A stretch of DNA of 64,000 nt from Anthonomus grandis grandis (taxonomy: Eukaryota; Arthropoda; Insecta; Coleoptera; Curculionidae), in contig NC_065547.1 in NCBI RefSeq assembly GCF_022605725.1, positions 13,867,167 through 13,931,166 on the forward strand, read 5' to 3'. Made by a program: the position numbers and the translations under genes. Positions 11,067 to 23,097 of this stretch are shown here, piece after piece. The notes under the pieces were generated by a model. That model searched no databases and was not told where the DNA came from. It saw only the letters and a list, made by a program, of their open reading frames with translations. The number at the start of each line of letters is the position of its first letter. Within the stretch, counting starts at the first letter, position 1.

Positions 11067-11337
11067 GGATTACCAACAAAATATTAATCTCTTTTTTATG
11101 TTTTTTTCCTGTATATTTTTAATGGTGTACGAGTTTTGAGTTGTAAAATCGAATGTAAATTTAATTTTCTCATTTTTCTTAAAACTTCTTTTTGTGAAAA
11201 ATATACTTTTGTTTTGTCTTTCAAAGGCCATCATATAAAATGTATATATTATTTTTTTTATGTAAGTAAAAAATATATTTTTGTAAACAAATAAATAAAA
11301 TGTAAGGTGTGTACGAGTTTCATTTTGACTGACTGTA

Positions 11338-13475
11338 TTTTTATGCGAAATGTGCTCAATTTAAGTACCATTTTGTGTGCAAAAATAACTGTACGATAGT
11401 TATTTTTGGCTCAGTAATTAAACCAATTGATAACATAAGATGACGTAAGACGTTGTCTCGTTAATTGTGTCTGATGGTGATGGCTGCTGCTTGTGGTACC
11501 TGTACATTGATACTTACCTGTTTTGGGTTCCGATGGTGAGAAAACCATACAAGGTAACCTTTTAAGTTTATTGTACTGTATGACTGATCAATCTACTCAG
11601 ATTTCATAATGTTACGTGTAATTAATGTAAAGTACCTACAAAACAAAAACATTCAGTGTAGTGCTTTCCTGATTTAAACCTAGAGTTTACTGGTGAATTA
11701 GTGTCTCAATAAGTGTTATAGAAATAAAGAGACAGTTTTTCCTTCGCTCTCCTTATATTTAAATTAAATTGAAATATAACTTGATACCAAATTCATGTAA
11801 AAAAAAGTTATCAGGTTTTGCTGGTATTTTTGAAAATTTGTTTTGTTGTATATTAATAATTTTACTGTTGTTATTTTAGTTAAGAAAGCATGAATGGATG
11901 AGCGCATGACTTAAATTTAAGATTATTTGTTTTCGTTGAAATACACCCGTTTTCTTATTTTAACACTGATTGGGTGGCTACAGAGATATTTATTTTACAA
12001 CAAATAAATATTCTCAGAAATGTAATTATTTGGTGTTTTATTTACTAGTTACAGTCTAGCCTAAATAAAGGTAATGTAGCTCAGGGTTTTGGTTAGAATA
12101 TACCCGAATAAAATTAGACTTGATCCGGTTGCCTCTGGTAAAAAAGTTCTTCTATTTGTGCATTCAAAATAGAACCCTTACGGTAGCAGTGGCGGAGCAG
12201 ATACGAAAATTTAATTTGTCAATTCTAGATGTTGAGGCTCCGAAATACCAAACATTCGAGAGGAATAGGAACCACAGGAGACTTAATAAAAACCAATAAA
12301 GATAGAAAAGCAATGGCAGAAATGTAGGTACATTTTTATGTAAAACTCTAAGATTCTATGAGGCTTGATCACCACGAGTTCATTATTTCCCCAAAAGTTT
12401 ATTAAAGAATTCGGGGCCTTCATCATCCTGAATAAACCTTATTAAACTTCTACTTAATTACTAGTTTTTAAAGCTCAACACTAATTTTTATATAAAACTA
12501 TATGCAAACTATCTGCTCTGCGATAAATTAAATTCCCTTTTTCTAGGTAGAAAATTATAAAAGAGGATCGCGTCGATTTATTAAAAAATCTGTGCTTCCA
12601 GTCATATAATATGCCCCCGCATATAAAAGCTAAAATACGGTTTCATAATCAGGCTTTTAAAGCATGTTCACCTGATAAAAACGGCGATATATCAACAAAA
12701 TAAAACTATTAATAAACAGTCGAGCTTTTATCTGAAATCGGATTCGATTCCCGTTGAAATCGCTGTCATTTGGGCACAATGGCCAGAACTCGATCATATA
12801 TTTTAGCACTTAACCTATTATCGGGTATCAAATAAAATCGGAGCGGACTGTTGTATAAACACTTAATGCACTCCATGGGGCCGGGGTCGTTCGATTATGA
12901 ATAAAATCATCGCTTTTAAGGGGTTTTTCGAGTGCGGAAAGTAATTTCGGTTTATGGCTCGTTGAACATAATAAACTAATGGCGTGTCGTTGTTTTCACG
13001 ATTTTTCATTTACCTACTATTAAAGGTTATTACCTGGTTTTAGCTTAACGCTGAAAGTACTTTAAACAGCTCATATTATTTTGAAAATAAGCCATTACGA
13101 TTGAAATAATCCAGAGAAGTTTTTTATAATTGTAATAAGAGCATAATTCTCTATATTAGCTAATCAATATATTTAAATAATAAACTTTTCTAATTTAAGC
13201 ATCTGATTTTTTCGTGAGTATATGTTCACGTACTTTACATTTGTTTACTGGTATCATAATTTTTATTATTCGTATGAATAATTGTCTCATGAACAATACT
13301 TGATATTAAGTTATTATGACAAAAATTTAAAAAAAATAAAAATTTACTGATTTTTTTAAAAGATAATAGTTTTTTTTTGGATTTACACTAAATAGTAATT
13401 TTCAGGCTATGGAAATATTTGGTTATCTTAAAATAAATTATTAACTTTATTATTTTAAGGAAAAGAGTGTTTATA
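11338..13475. other. Intergenic, no gene recognised
   Basis: AT-rich sequence with no open frame or transposon motif that I can recognise. About 12,760-12,980 is less AT-rich than its surroundings, but I see no coding pattern in it. Confidence 0.5.
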
Positions 13476-13689
13476 CAGGGTGTTTCAGAACTATGGGATC
13501 AAACTTCTAAGGGTTGTTCAGTGCAACAGTAGAATCCATTTGAGTATAGGAACCCATGTCCGGAAATGTGTCTCTACGCCACTACGGCCCTAAGACGCGT
13601 TTAAATTTAGAAAACATATTAATTACCTAAATAGAAACTGATGCATTTATTTTTACCTTTTGTATATGATACCATCACAACAATTGTTC
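13476..13689 (+). repeat. Left terminal inverted repeat of the DD41D element
   Basis: Pairs with 17,661-17,874. Matching continues through TTCCTATACTCAAATGG-type sequence, GTCCGGAAATG and AATTACCTAAATAG to ACAATTGTT. Only scattered substitutions separate the arms. It overlaps the 3' end of the transposase gene by about 15 bases. Confidence 0.9.
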
Positions 13690-14757
13690 AAAATGTCTTC
13701 CTTCAACCTCAATACACCGATTTAAACGCCGCACATGATTTTGGCGGACTACACTAAAAATTTGATCATCATTTTGAATGATTTCAAATGCTACTGTTAT
13801 TCGTCCAATTAAGTCTAGCTGTGATTCTACTGGAGTTTCGAAGACTAAAGACTTTATATGTCCCCACAAGAAAAAATCGAGCGACGTTAAATCGGGTGAC
13901 CTAGGAGGCCAAAAAACTGCTCCACTCATGGCAATCCAACGGTGCCCAAACCGCTGAGCCAAATACTCGCGTACTTGTACAGCAAAGTGAGCCGGCGCTC
14001 CATCATGCTGAAACCACATTTGCTGTCTAACGTTTAGTGGAACATTTTCAAGGAGTTCTGGGAGAACTTCCTCCAAGAGACGCAGATAAATAGGTTCTGT
14101 TAACCGTTCCGGTAGAAGGTGTGGCCCAATTAAATAATCATCAACAATGCCTGCCCATACGTTGACAGACCAACGATTCTGATGTTTTCTTGGAAAAATT
14201 GCATAAGGATTTTCTTCGTCCCAAACATGGCTATTGCTACTACTAAAAATACCGTTTCCTGTGAAAGAGGCTTCATCGGTCCACAAAACATATCGTAAAA
14301 AATTTGGTTGTGCAATGATGTGGTCCAGAAGCCATCGACAAAATTGAACTCTAGGATGATAATCGGCTGCAGTCATACCTTGAACTTTCTGGAAGTGGTA
14401 AGGATGGAGTTGTTGCTCGTGCAGTACCCGCCAGACAGAAGCGTTACTCGTATTCATATTGTTAGCGACTGCACGTATGCTATTTGGTGGTTCATCGGCA
14501 ACTCGCTGAAGCACCTCTTCTTCAAATTCGACCGTTCTTACGGTTCGAGCAACACCAGTATCATGCACCTTGGTCTTAAAGATGCCTGTCTCAGCGAGCT
14601 GCCGATGAACCGCAATAAACTTTTTGTATCCAGGATGCTGTCGTTCGGGATAACGTTCATGATACAACCGCGATACTGCTCGTGCATTGCAGTTTGTTGC
14701 TCCGTATGCCAAATGCATATCCGCCAATTCTTGATTGGTAAAGTTTTCCATTAGCAA
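13675..14757 (-). CDS. DD41D mariner-like transposase, open reading frame intact
   Basis: A continuous 360-residue frame, full length for this family. Residues ~3-55 form the N-terminal helix-turn-helix with the conserved YPERQHPGYKKF stretch. A second HTH covers ~75-115 (NSIRAVANNMNTSNASVWRV). The catalytic core follows: WTDEASFTGNG (first D), WFQHDGAPAHF (second D) and RSPDLTSLDFFLWGH (third D), with 41 residues between the second and third. The product would excise the element and reinsert it at TA. It is the only transposase in the window with no stop or frameshift and all three acidic residues. The LINE insertion begins ~35 bp upstream of the ATG and separates the gene from its normal 5' end, so expression in place is doubtful. 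The start could be the first or third codon (both Met). Confidence 0.92.
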   Translation of the reverse strand: MLMENFTNQELADMHLAYGATNCNARAVSRLYHERYPERQHPGYKKFIAVHRQLAETGIFKTKVHDTGVARTVRTVEFEEEVLQRVADEPPNSIRAVANNMNTSNASVWRVLHEQQLHPYHFQKVQGMTAADYHPRVQFCRWLLDHIIAQPNFLRYVLWTDEASFTGNGIFSSSNSHVWDEENPYAIFPRKHQNRWSVNVWAGIVDDYLIGPHLLPERLTEPIYLRLLEEVLPELLENVPLNVRQQMWFQHDGAPAHFAVQVREYLAQRFGHRWIAMSGAVFWPPRSPDLTSLDFFLWGHIKSLVFETPVESQLDLIGRITVAFEIIQNDDQIFSVVRQNHVRRLNRCIEVEGRHFEQLL

Positions 14758-14789
14758 TAAATGTTTAAAAATTGTAAGCTATAACATTT

Positions 14790-14790
<1 letters not shown>

Positions 14791-14832
<42 letters not shown>

Positions 14833-17660
14833 TTTTTTATTTGCATAGAAGAAACAAAAAAAATACAAGTTTACAAAATCTAGCAATAAATTTACGCAAA
14901 TAAAAGGCCTACAAATTCAGAATTCTACCATGGCAGATTCTGGTCTTTAACATTGTGGCCCCACACTTCATTAAAAAAAAAATGGTAATTTCAGTAACGC
15001 TCATTAACAGTAACGCTTAACTAATAACTGATTAAATACAGCTTTTTCTTTAATCATATACCTAATAAACCTACATAATACTACATAAGAGTTCTAAATT
15101 CCAAATTTGACAGTTTAACATCAAGCAAAACAATACACACTGCAAATACCCAAAAAACAGATTAAATTTTTTGTTAAATAACAAAAAATAGAAAAATTAT
15201 TGCAGACAATAAATAAATAAATAAAATGATCCCAATACCAAAAATTGTAATAAATTACTTAAGAAAACAACCATTCAAAAAGTTAAAAAAAAAAAACTTA
15301 AATTGTATACCCTGCTGATTCATTAGATTTACAATCATCCTCCTACGAAAAGTATTACAAGAAATTAATAATTGGTCCGGATCCAAATTTAAAGAATTTA
15401 TTTGATAAGCAAAATTGTAAGAAAATAATCGTTTAAATAACTGTGTTTTATGTCTCGGAATGAGAATAGTATTTCTTCTTAAATTTAAATGGTGTACATC
15501 ATTTCTAAAAGTTATTTTTTGATAGAGATAGGGCGGACTACGATATATTAAAATTTTATAAAAAAATGTTAAAGAATGAGCAATTCTTCGATTATGCATA
15601 TTAAGCCATCCAAGTTCGTGAAGTTTATGAGAAATGCGGTTTCTCCTACGAATGCCAAATATTAGTCGAATTCAAGAGTTTTGGAGCTTTTGCAGTCTAC
15701 CCCTATCCTCATAATCAAGACACCAGCCATACACTACATCACAGTAATTACATTGTGAAAGGACCAATGAATCACATAAAAGCTTCTTAATATCTTTACT
15801 TAAATAGTGTCTATGCAAATAAATTAATTTCAAAGCAAGATATGCCTTTTTAAGAATATTAGACACGTGATGTTTAAAACGAATATTATTATCTACTATA
15901 AGGCCCAAACTCTTACATTTGTCAACAACTGGAATTCTTTCGTCCCCCAATTTAATGTTTATACCATTTAAAATATTATTTACATTAGTTCGATTACCTA
16001 TGAACATTATAGATGACTTCGAAGGATTTAATTTTAATAAATGCTTTGAAGAAACATCACAAATAGCTTGTAAATCTTGATTAATTTTAAACTCTGCCAT
16101 TTTAAAATCTCCTGGTAAAAATGAATAATATAACTGCGTGTCGTCTGCGTAAAAATGATGGGCACAATGCTTTAATTGAAGATAAAATCTAGACGTGTAA
16201 ATGATAAAAAACAAGGGTCCTAAAATACTACCCTGAGGCACACCACTTTCAACTTCCAAAGGATCAGATATGTCGTTATCTATTTTAACACGTTGAATCC
16301 TATTTAAATAAGAGGCAATTAAATTAATAGCAGCATCAGAAAAGCCAATATAATGAAACAAAGACTTTAAAATTGAGTGGCTAACGAAATCAAAAGCTTT
16401 AGTATAATTCAACAACACCAGAGCAGAAATCTTACCCTCATCCCTAGCCCGAATTACGTCATCAATAACGTCCACCATAGCCGAAGTACAACTATAATTT
16501 GTTCTAAATCCAGATTGCTTAGGTGGTAAAATATCATTATTATTAAGAAAACTGCGAATTTGAGAGTCTAGAATGCGTTCGAGAATTTTTGAAAACGTTG
16601 ATACGAAACGTTGTTAAAATACTAATAGACCTAAATTGACTAAAATCAGTTGGATTATGCACTTTCGGCAATGGCAACACAAAGGCTTCTTTCCAGTATT
16701 TGGGAAAGTAGTTTTTATTAATACACTCGTTAACAATATGTAAAATAAATGGTATAATAAAAGGACAGCATAGTTGAATTAACGTAATATTAAGATTATC
16801 CACCCCGAATGCTTTAGACTTAATACGTAATATAATTGCAGAAATAGTATTATAATCAGTGGGATGAAAAGAAAACTTATTTAAGGTTGGTAATGCATTC
16901 TGATCATAAAAATTAATTAACTCATCACAATTATCAATATTTGTCACTCTTGTACTATCTATAAAATATGAATTAAAATTGTTGGTATTTACAAAAGATT
17001 TAGGAATTTGCTTCTGCTTTGATGGCAATATTTTTCTTAGTTCACGCCACTTGTCCTTGTATGTACAATTCTCAAATTTATCACTATAAAAAGCCCTTTT
17101 TTCCGCTCTAATCGCTGTTGTTGTATAGTTTCTAAGCTGTTTGTAATAATTCCATTTAGCTGGCAGTTTAGTTGTTTTAAAATCCTTTAATGCCTTATTT
17201 CTTAATTTTTGCAATAGTTTAATATTATCTGTCAGCCACGGAGAATCTTTTTTTTTTTCGAACAACTATAGTTTTAATAGGAGCATGCTTGTCGAATAAT
17301 TTGAGTAAATTATTGTTTAAAAAATGTATCTTATCATCTATGGATTCGAATTCATATATTAAATGAAATGGAACAGCCTCCAAATCCTCTTGAAAGTTGT
17401 TTAGGTTTATATCTTTTAAGGATCTATAAGATACAATGTGCGGTTGTACAATAGACTCCGTCACATTAAATTCACAAAAAACGCCAAAATGGTCAGAAAA
17501 TGTAGAGCTTATTATGCCAGATTTCAAAATGCCAACATGATTTGTAAAACTAAGATCTATAATTGAACTAGTGTTGTTGGTCATACGAGTATGCTCGGTT
17601 ATAAGTTGCTTCAAATCGAAAACATGACATTGAGAATTGACATTGATAAGCGCTGATTTT
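14791..17660 (-). mobile_element. 5'-truncated non-LTR retrotransposon (LINE), copy 1
   Basis: The LINE runs on the minus strand. Its 3' end is the (TAA)n tract at 14,791-14,829, preceded (on its own strand) by a 3' UTR matching 56,850-57,290 of copy 2, including GAAGTGTGGGGCCACAATG. Its 5' end stops abruptly within ORF2 at about 17,660, against the inner edge of the host element's right inverted repeat. A 5' truncation is typical of target-primed reverse transcription. Confidence 0.9.
15255..17660 (-). pseudogene. LINE ORF2 (endonuclease end, reverse transcriptase, C-terminal domain), broken
   Basis: Three pieces in order on the minus strand. 17,660-17,225 is the C-terminal part of the endonuclease domain (SSIIDLSFTNHVGILKS, STFSDHFGVF). 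17,265-15,672 is reverse transcriptase, with the SGVPQGSILGPLFFIIYTS motif and catalytic YADD (near 16,140). 15,599-15,255 is the C-terminal region. Compared with copy 2, a ~13-bp insertion at about 16,598-16,612 shifts the frame, and a TGA at 15,672-15,674 replaces a TGC Cys codon. The Cys codon is visible in copy 2 near 56,450. Clade resembles CR1/L2/Daphne-type insect LINEs; I cannot settle which. Confidence 0.87.
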
Positions 17661-17874
17661 AAACAATTGTTGTTATGGTATCATGTATAAAAGGTAAAAA
17701 TAAATGCAGCAGTTCCTATTTAGGTAATTAATGTTTTTTATAAATTTTAACACGTCTTAGAGCCGTACTGGCGTAGTGACGCATTTCCGGACATGGGTTC
17801 CTATACTCAAATGGATTTTTCTGTTGCACTGAACAACCCCCAGAAGTTTGATCCCATAGTTCTGAAACACTCTG
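17661..17874 (-). repeat. Right terminal inverted repeat of the DD41D element
   Basis: Inverse of 13,476-13,689. The terminal sequence ends AAACACTCTG before TA, one base different from the left end (CTCTG against CCCTG). Confidence 0.9.
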
Positions 17875-18179
17875 TAGAAATACATTAATATGGTTTAATC
17901 GATTTTATAAACTCATCTGCAGACAATACTTCTCTGCTAAAAGATACCTGATAAAGAACTTCTATCTGTCCAGAAGAAAGATGTACTTTAAATTTAAGAT
18001 TTTCTGTAACAAAAAATATACGTGTCTCAAATCCATTTAACTTATGCACATAATTAAATTTTTTTGCTATTTCACTTGAATTTAACTCCTGTAGATGATA
18101 TGGCTCTTATCATCATGGGTTGAGTCTAAGTTTTAATTATTAATATGTTTTCATATAAAATCATAGTTTTTTATATATA

Positions 18180-19686
18180 CAGTGTCGGCCAAAAGTGGAG
18201 AAATTTTAATATTTTTATTTTTTTCTTATTAAAACTAATTCGAAGTAATTGTAAATAATGTTTATGGTTATATCTAGTAGTGACGAAAATAATTAGAAAA
18301 AAAAATTAAAAACAAATAATTTATTACAAAATTTTATGACATAATTATTTTATAATACAAAATGTGGATAATAGCACACTTATACTTTGTGGCATAACCG
18401 TTATTCTTCACAACTTCACTACACCGTCTTGGAATAGATTCAAGAAGATTGTGTATAATATCTCCGGAAATTTCACTCCATGCTTCTTTTAGGACTTGGA
18501 ATAATTCGTCTTTATTTCGGAACTTATTCGGATTTTTTTGTCGAACTTTTTTGTCTAGGTGCTCCCACAAGTTCTCGATGGGATTTAAATCTGGACTGTG
18601 AGCTGGCCACTTCAGAACTTTAATTTGTTAAGAGGTTAGGAAATTTTTAACAATTTAAGAAGTGTGCTGGGGGTCGTTATCATGCTGGAATTTCCAAATT
18701 AACAGCAAATTATCCTCGGCGTAGGGAAGCATATTATTCCTTAAGATGTTCATATAGATAATATTCGCTATTCATGATCCCATCTATTCTCACCAGTGGA
18801 CCAACGCCATGCCCGGAAAAAACATCCCCACACCAACACATTACCTCCATGTTTGATTTTGGGAATAGTGTACTTTGGGTTGAATTTTTCATTCTCGGGA
18901 CGTCTAACCCATCTCATACCATCTGACCCAAATAAATTGAACTTACTTTCATCTTACCATAAAACGTTTTTCCATTGATTATAGGTTCAATGTAAGTGTT
19001 CTTTTGCGAATCTTAAACGAATTTGTCTATTTTTCGTTGAAATGAAAGGTTTTTTTACCGGTCTCCTGGCTTTTAAGTTGGCGACACATAAACGTTTTCG
19101 AATAGATCGAACTGAAAGGGAAATGCTGGTATATGCCTTTTTTATATCTTCGGCGGAGAAAAATGGATTTCTTATAGAACATCGTCTAATTAGCTTGTCA
19201 GTTGTAGATGTTGTTTTTTTGGATCTACCTGGCTTAGAGATGCTGGCAGTATAGTGCCTCTAGTTTGCCACAATTTGATTTGTTTACAAATAACACTTTT
19301 ATGAAGATCAAGTTCTCTAGCGATTGTTACTTGTTTCACTCCCGCATTGTGCTTTTCAATTATAAGTTTTTTTATTTGTTCAGATAAATTTATACCTCGA
19401 GGCATTTTAATACTAAATAGGCTTCTTCACAATCGAAAACCTATTTTTATCTAGAGACCTATTTAATTTAAGATATCTAATACAAAAAGTTTCTCTATTT
19501 ATGTCTTTAAGTAAAAAAAACATTGTTTACTATTTACATTCCTGTTATAAATATTCAAACTGTTTTGGTATGAATTTATGGCTTAGGCTAAGATAAACAT
19601 TTTTAATACATGGTGTCACAAAAATTTTGAATAGATTACTAAATTAGAAAATAAATTAAAAGTTTCTCTACTTTTGGCCGGCACTG
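18180..19686 (-). mobile_element. Tc1-like transposon (second family)
   Basis: The ends CAGTGTCGGCCAAAAGTGGA (18,180) and the inverse of CAGTGCCGGCCAAAAGTAGA (ending 19,686) are flanked by TA (18,178-18,179 and 19,687-19,688). Inverted repeats are about 30 bp and the element is 1,507 bp. The transposase is on the minus strand. Its ends and protein differ from the Tc1-like element at 2,348-11,335, so it is a separate family. Confidence 0.9.
18334..19405 (-). pseudogene. Tc1-like (DD34E) transposase, heavily degraded
   Basis: The start ATG lies at 19,403-19,405 (MPRGINLSEQIKKLIIEKHN), followed by the first helix-turn-helix region (GVKQVTIARELDLHKSVI). Beyond about residue 70 several stops and frame changes occur. 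Later motifs remain readable: DESKFNLFGSDG near 18,930, FQHDNDPQHTS near 18,680 and SPDLNPIENLWEHL near 18,560-18,600. The last two preserve the 34-residue D-to-E spacing. The C-terminal 75 codons are open (18,570-18,334). The gene is clearly inactive. Confidence 0.87.
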
Positions 19687-19688
19687 TA

Positions 19689-22100
19689 GATAATTTTTTC
19701 ATTAGAATAAATTGACAACATTGTTAAATGATGAATTTACACTAAAAAGGTATTTTTTAGTTATTAAGCACTGATAGTTTTATAATTTTCATTTTGTTTA
19801 AAGCAAAATGTAGATTTTTTTGGCATATTAGAAACATTTAAAAGCTTGTATCCAGTTATCATAAGGTTATATAAGGTTTTTATCACTAAATGAAATAATT
19901 TAGAAAAATATATATTTTCAAAGATTTTTACTTTTTTTTGGAAATTTTCTAAAAAGCTGGTGTCATTTACAAAATAGTAGATGCTACATTATCATATGTT
20001 AGTTATTTTATTATATCAATGATGTAAGGATGTAAATAATAAATAAGAAAGTTGAATTGACGTACCTTATAGTACCCCGATTTGCTTACTTAATTAAGTC
20101 TATTTGTAATGCTTTTGTTTACTAGATCCTCCAAATGACTTCGTAAAGTTGAAAATGGTTTTAAAGGTGGGTTGAATACGGTGTCAAATGCCTTTTTTAG
20201 ATCTAACAATATACCCATCGTTTTTTTGTATAAATTTTTAAGTAAATTCTCCGTGAGCCTAAAGAGCAATTTTAGAATTAAAATTTTTCCTGAAACCAAG
20301 TGAAGTGAAGTGACTGATGCTTTTCCAAAAGTTTTTTTAATATATATTTTTTTTAATTTCTCAACAATTTTACTCCGTTAGTGTAATAGGTCATTAGAAT
20401 TAATTTTAATTATATCTGGAGGAAAGTTTTACTTCCTGTAAATCCTGTAAATATCAATTTATTAATGAACTAAATAAACAAAAAATCCAACTTTAAGATT
20501 AAGATTTAGTTATTTATATTTTTTTAAACAATCGAACCCTTAGACTATTCTGCAGACGATATCTTGCTTATAAAAAATATCTACTCACTCACTCATATTA
20601 TGTTTCGTTGATAACATAATGATTTGCATATGAAAACATATGATTTTTATATATGGAAATATGCAACAAAGTAAGATAGATACAGCCGAAATATTTTACT
20701 ACTAAGGTTTACATTAGTTTTGCACTTTTCTATCAAATTTTCAATAATCAAAAATAAAATTTTCAATATTTGTATTCACTATTGATAATTGCCAGTTTTT
20801 GAGGTAAAATGCTAATCGAAAGCCAATAAAACCAGATGATCCGTAATAATAGTCAGCGAATTTCGAACGAAATTGATTGATAAAATAAATAAATAAAATC
20901 AAAATATTTGAAGTTAAAGGCACAGCAGATCAGAACCGTCAGATATTCGATAAAGATCAATTTAAAATAATATAAAGTAATTGAGCATAACTTAAATGGA
21001 TACGAGGTTTGTATCCTTTTCATTTGGAAATAATGTTTAAATTACAAAAACTAAGATTTTGATGTAAAATCGTTTATTTATTTGCGGATATTTTGTATTA
21101 TCATATATTTATTTAGTAAGAAGGACCTACGAGGTTTGCTGACGTCATGAGGCAGAAAAACTAAAAAAGCTAATTTAAATGAATATGATGGACATATACT
21201 AATTTTGTAGTATAATTAATTTGAAATCATTAAATATGGGCAGATATATTCCTTTAATATCCAGGACAACTCTCAGAAGCTTTAATGTAAAATTGACAAA
21301 TAAAATTAACTTTTTAAAAAACAAATATTATGTTTTTTATTATTAAATTTTAAATGTAGCGATTTTTTCTCAAATAATCTGTCTATTAAATCTGTGATTG
21401 ACGGACTACCAGTAACAGCGTAATCCCTTTGAAATAAGCGGTGCTTTGTTGGCCCTATAAATTTTAATCGATTGTGTAATTTTATTTTATTTTTTATACT
21501 TTATACCTAAACAGGTAATAATTTGAACAAAAGCCCATGCACACTCGCACACATTTAACGCCATCGGCTAATATCAAAACAAGGAAAAAATTACAACAAT
21601 TTTCCGATCGAAAACGTGCAAGTTTTAAATTGGAATGCATTTCGTTTTTCGGTGTTTTCCCCGTTCGCGTTTTCTCTTTGTACCGCTCCGGCCATGATTA
21701 AATTTTCGACTGAATGATATTTTCACTTACATGCCCTTTTTGTTAAAAAAAATAAAATTTTACCCAATTATTTCGCGCGGTTTTTTATTAATAATAAATA
21801 GACCAAATTAGTGATTTCGTAGAGTAAAGCCAATCAAATTACATAATGGGTGACTTGTATTGTAAAATAAAAAATTATATAGCAAAATGAGGAATCTATT
21901 AACATCTAAATGATAAGAGGGAAAACGTGAGAAAAAATGGCAGCAAAGCAATTTATTTGAACTTACCTGAAATTAAGTTTAACTTCTAAATTACCTGAAA
22001 AAAAGAAAAACATAATTATTACTTGAAAACTGATTTTAATGTTTACCAAGCAGCTAAAGGCATCATGACTATTATAATAAAAATATGAAAACATTAAAAA
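19689..22100. other. Intergenic, one LINE remnant
   Basis: AT-rich. Apart from a short reverse-transcriptase remnant at 20,090-20,299 I see no gene. A less AT-rich patch lies at about 21,530-21,710. Confidence 0.5.
20090..20299 (-). pseudogene. Reverse transcriptase remnant of a LINE
   Basis: The minus-strand frame contains KKTMGILLDLKKAFDTV, matching motif A of LINE reverse transcriptases (the second D is catalytic). The sequence after the motif still has residues spaced as in the family, but nothing recognisable extends beyond about 100 residues. It does not match either copy of the LINE at 14.8 or 55 kb. Confidence 0.55.
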
Positions 22101-22630
22101 ATTAGAGAGTATAACTTTAATTTTTGTTTCCTATTCTTTGAATATTGTAAAAAAAATTAAAATATATTTAATTGTCTGAACGGTATTTTTAATTTTGCCA
22201 GGCAGTTTAATTTTCTATGACTTTTTTTATTCTTTCCAGGAAGTTAAAAAATTTTAAGTAATTGCATAGAAAGTAAAATTAACTTTATGATTAAGTTATA
22301 TTATTTATGATATTTTTTTATCATAACTGTTTGAAAAAAATTGCCCTAAACAACCTAAAAAATATTGTAGTTAAATAGAAAACGTACTTGCAGGTTTTAA
22401 TTTTAGAAGGATAATTAAGGTTTAATTTTGCTTAAATTTAATATTAAATATTTTGGAAAAATTGCATTTAATACTTCCAGGAAGCTAAGAACATTCTAAC
22501 CAACAGCCTCAAAAATAAAAATAAATTAATTAGTAAATTATAATTTTTTAATTATACTGCTTTCATATATTACTAAAATATGAAAATGTTACTGAGTAAG
22601 GGAGACTGGGGCCAATTGAACCATTTTGTA

Positions 22631-22686
22631 CAAATATTTTTTTATGGCTAGATAAATACTATAATCTAGCCATAAAAAAATATTTG
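22631..22686. repeat. Perfect 23-bp hairpin inside the pogo-like element's end
   Basis: Arms 22,631-22,653 and 22,664-22,686 are exact inverse complements around a 10-base loop. The core is TATGGCTAGAT / ATCTAGCCATA. It lies 32 bp inside the left end, downstream of the transposase on its strand. Confidence 0.9.
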
Positions 22687-23097
22687 TAATCAAAAAATAG
22701 GTAATATATAGCTGGGAACTTGACATACTTAGACTAGTAGTTAAATTTGACTATAGATAAGCGAAAAAAAATATGCAAATAAAAATATGTGGTGAAGCAT
22801 AATGTTTCAAACTTTCAAACGACCCCGATCAAGTGAAACACATTATGGGGATAGTTGTAACCAAAGCAATATAGATTAAATAAAATACACATTTATTTTT
22901 ATTTTCTTTTATTATTCAAAAAAGACTCAAGATCATATAGAAACTGTAAAAAATGCCTCATAACAACAACAAAAAAATAACAAAAGCTAATATTCTGCTT
23001 ATGAGGAGGAACACTAAACAGAAATGTAGGAACATAAAATAAAACTTAGGAAAAAGTTTAAAAACAAAACACTTTTTCTTTAACTTTCAATTTTTGG

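Larger units (their letters stand above)
2348..11335 (+). mobile_element. Tc1-like transposon, split by an endogenous retrovirus
   Basis: Terminal inverted repeats of about 28 bp start CAGTCAGTCAAAATGAAACT at 2,348 and appear inverted at 11,308-11,335. TA flanks both ends (2,346-2,347 and 11,336-11,337). After removing the 7,386-bp retrovirus and its 4-bp duplication the element is about 1.6 kb, the normal Tc1 size. The transposase (10,068-11,066) lies on the plus strand. The retrovirus sits only 87 bp inside the left end. Confidence 0.92.
13476..17874 (-). mobile_element. DD41D mariner-like transposon with 214-bp inverted repeats, split by a LINE
   Basis: The ends are CAGGGTGTTTCAGAACTATG at 13,476 and its near-exact inverse ending at 17,874, flanked by TA at 13,474-13,475 and 17,875-17,876. 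The inverted repeats extend about 214 bp inward and include the last codons of the transposase at the left side. The transposase is on the minus strand. A LINE of about 2.87 kb occupies the region between the transposase start and the right inverted repeat. Without it the element would be about 1.5 kb. Confidence 0.92.

Noticed and set aside
14308..14754. Plus-strand open frame opposite the intact transposase
   Set aside because: It is the antisense of a recognised DD41D transposase and shows no domain of its own.
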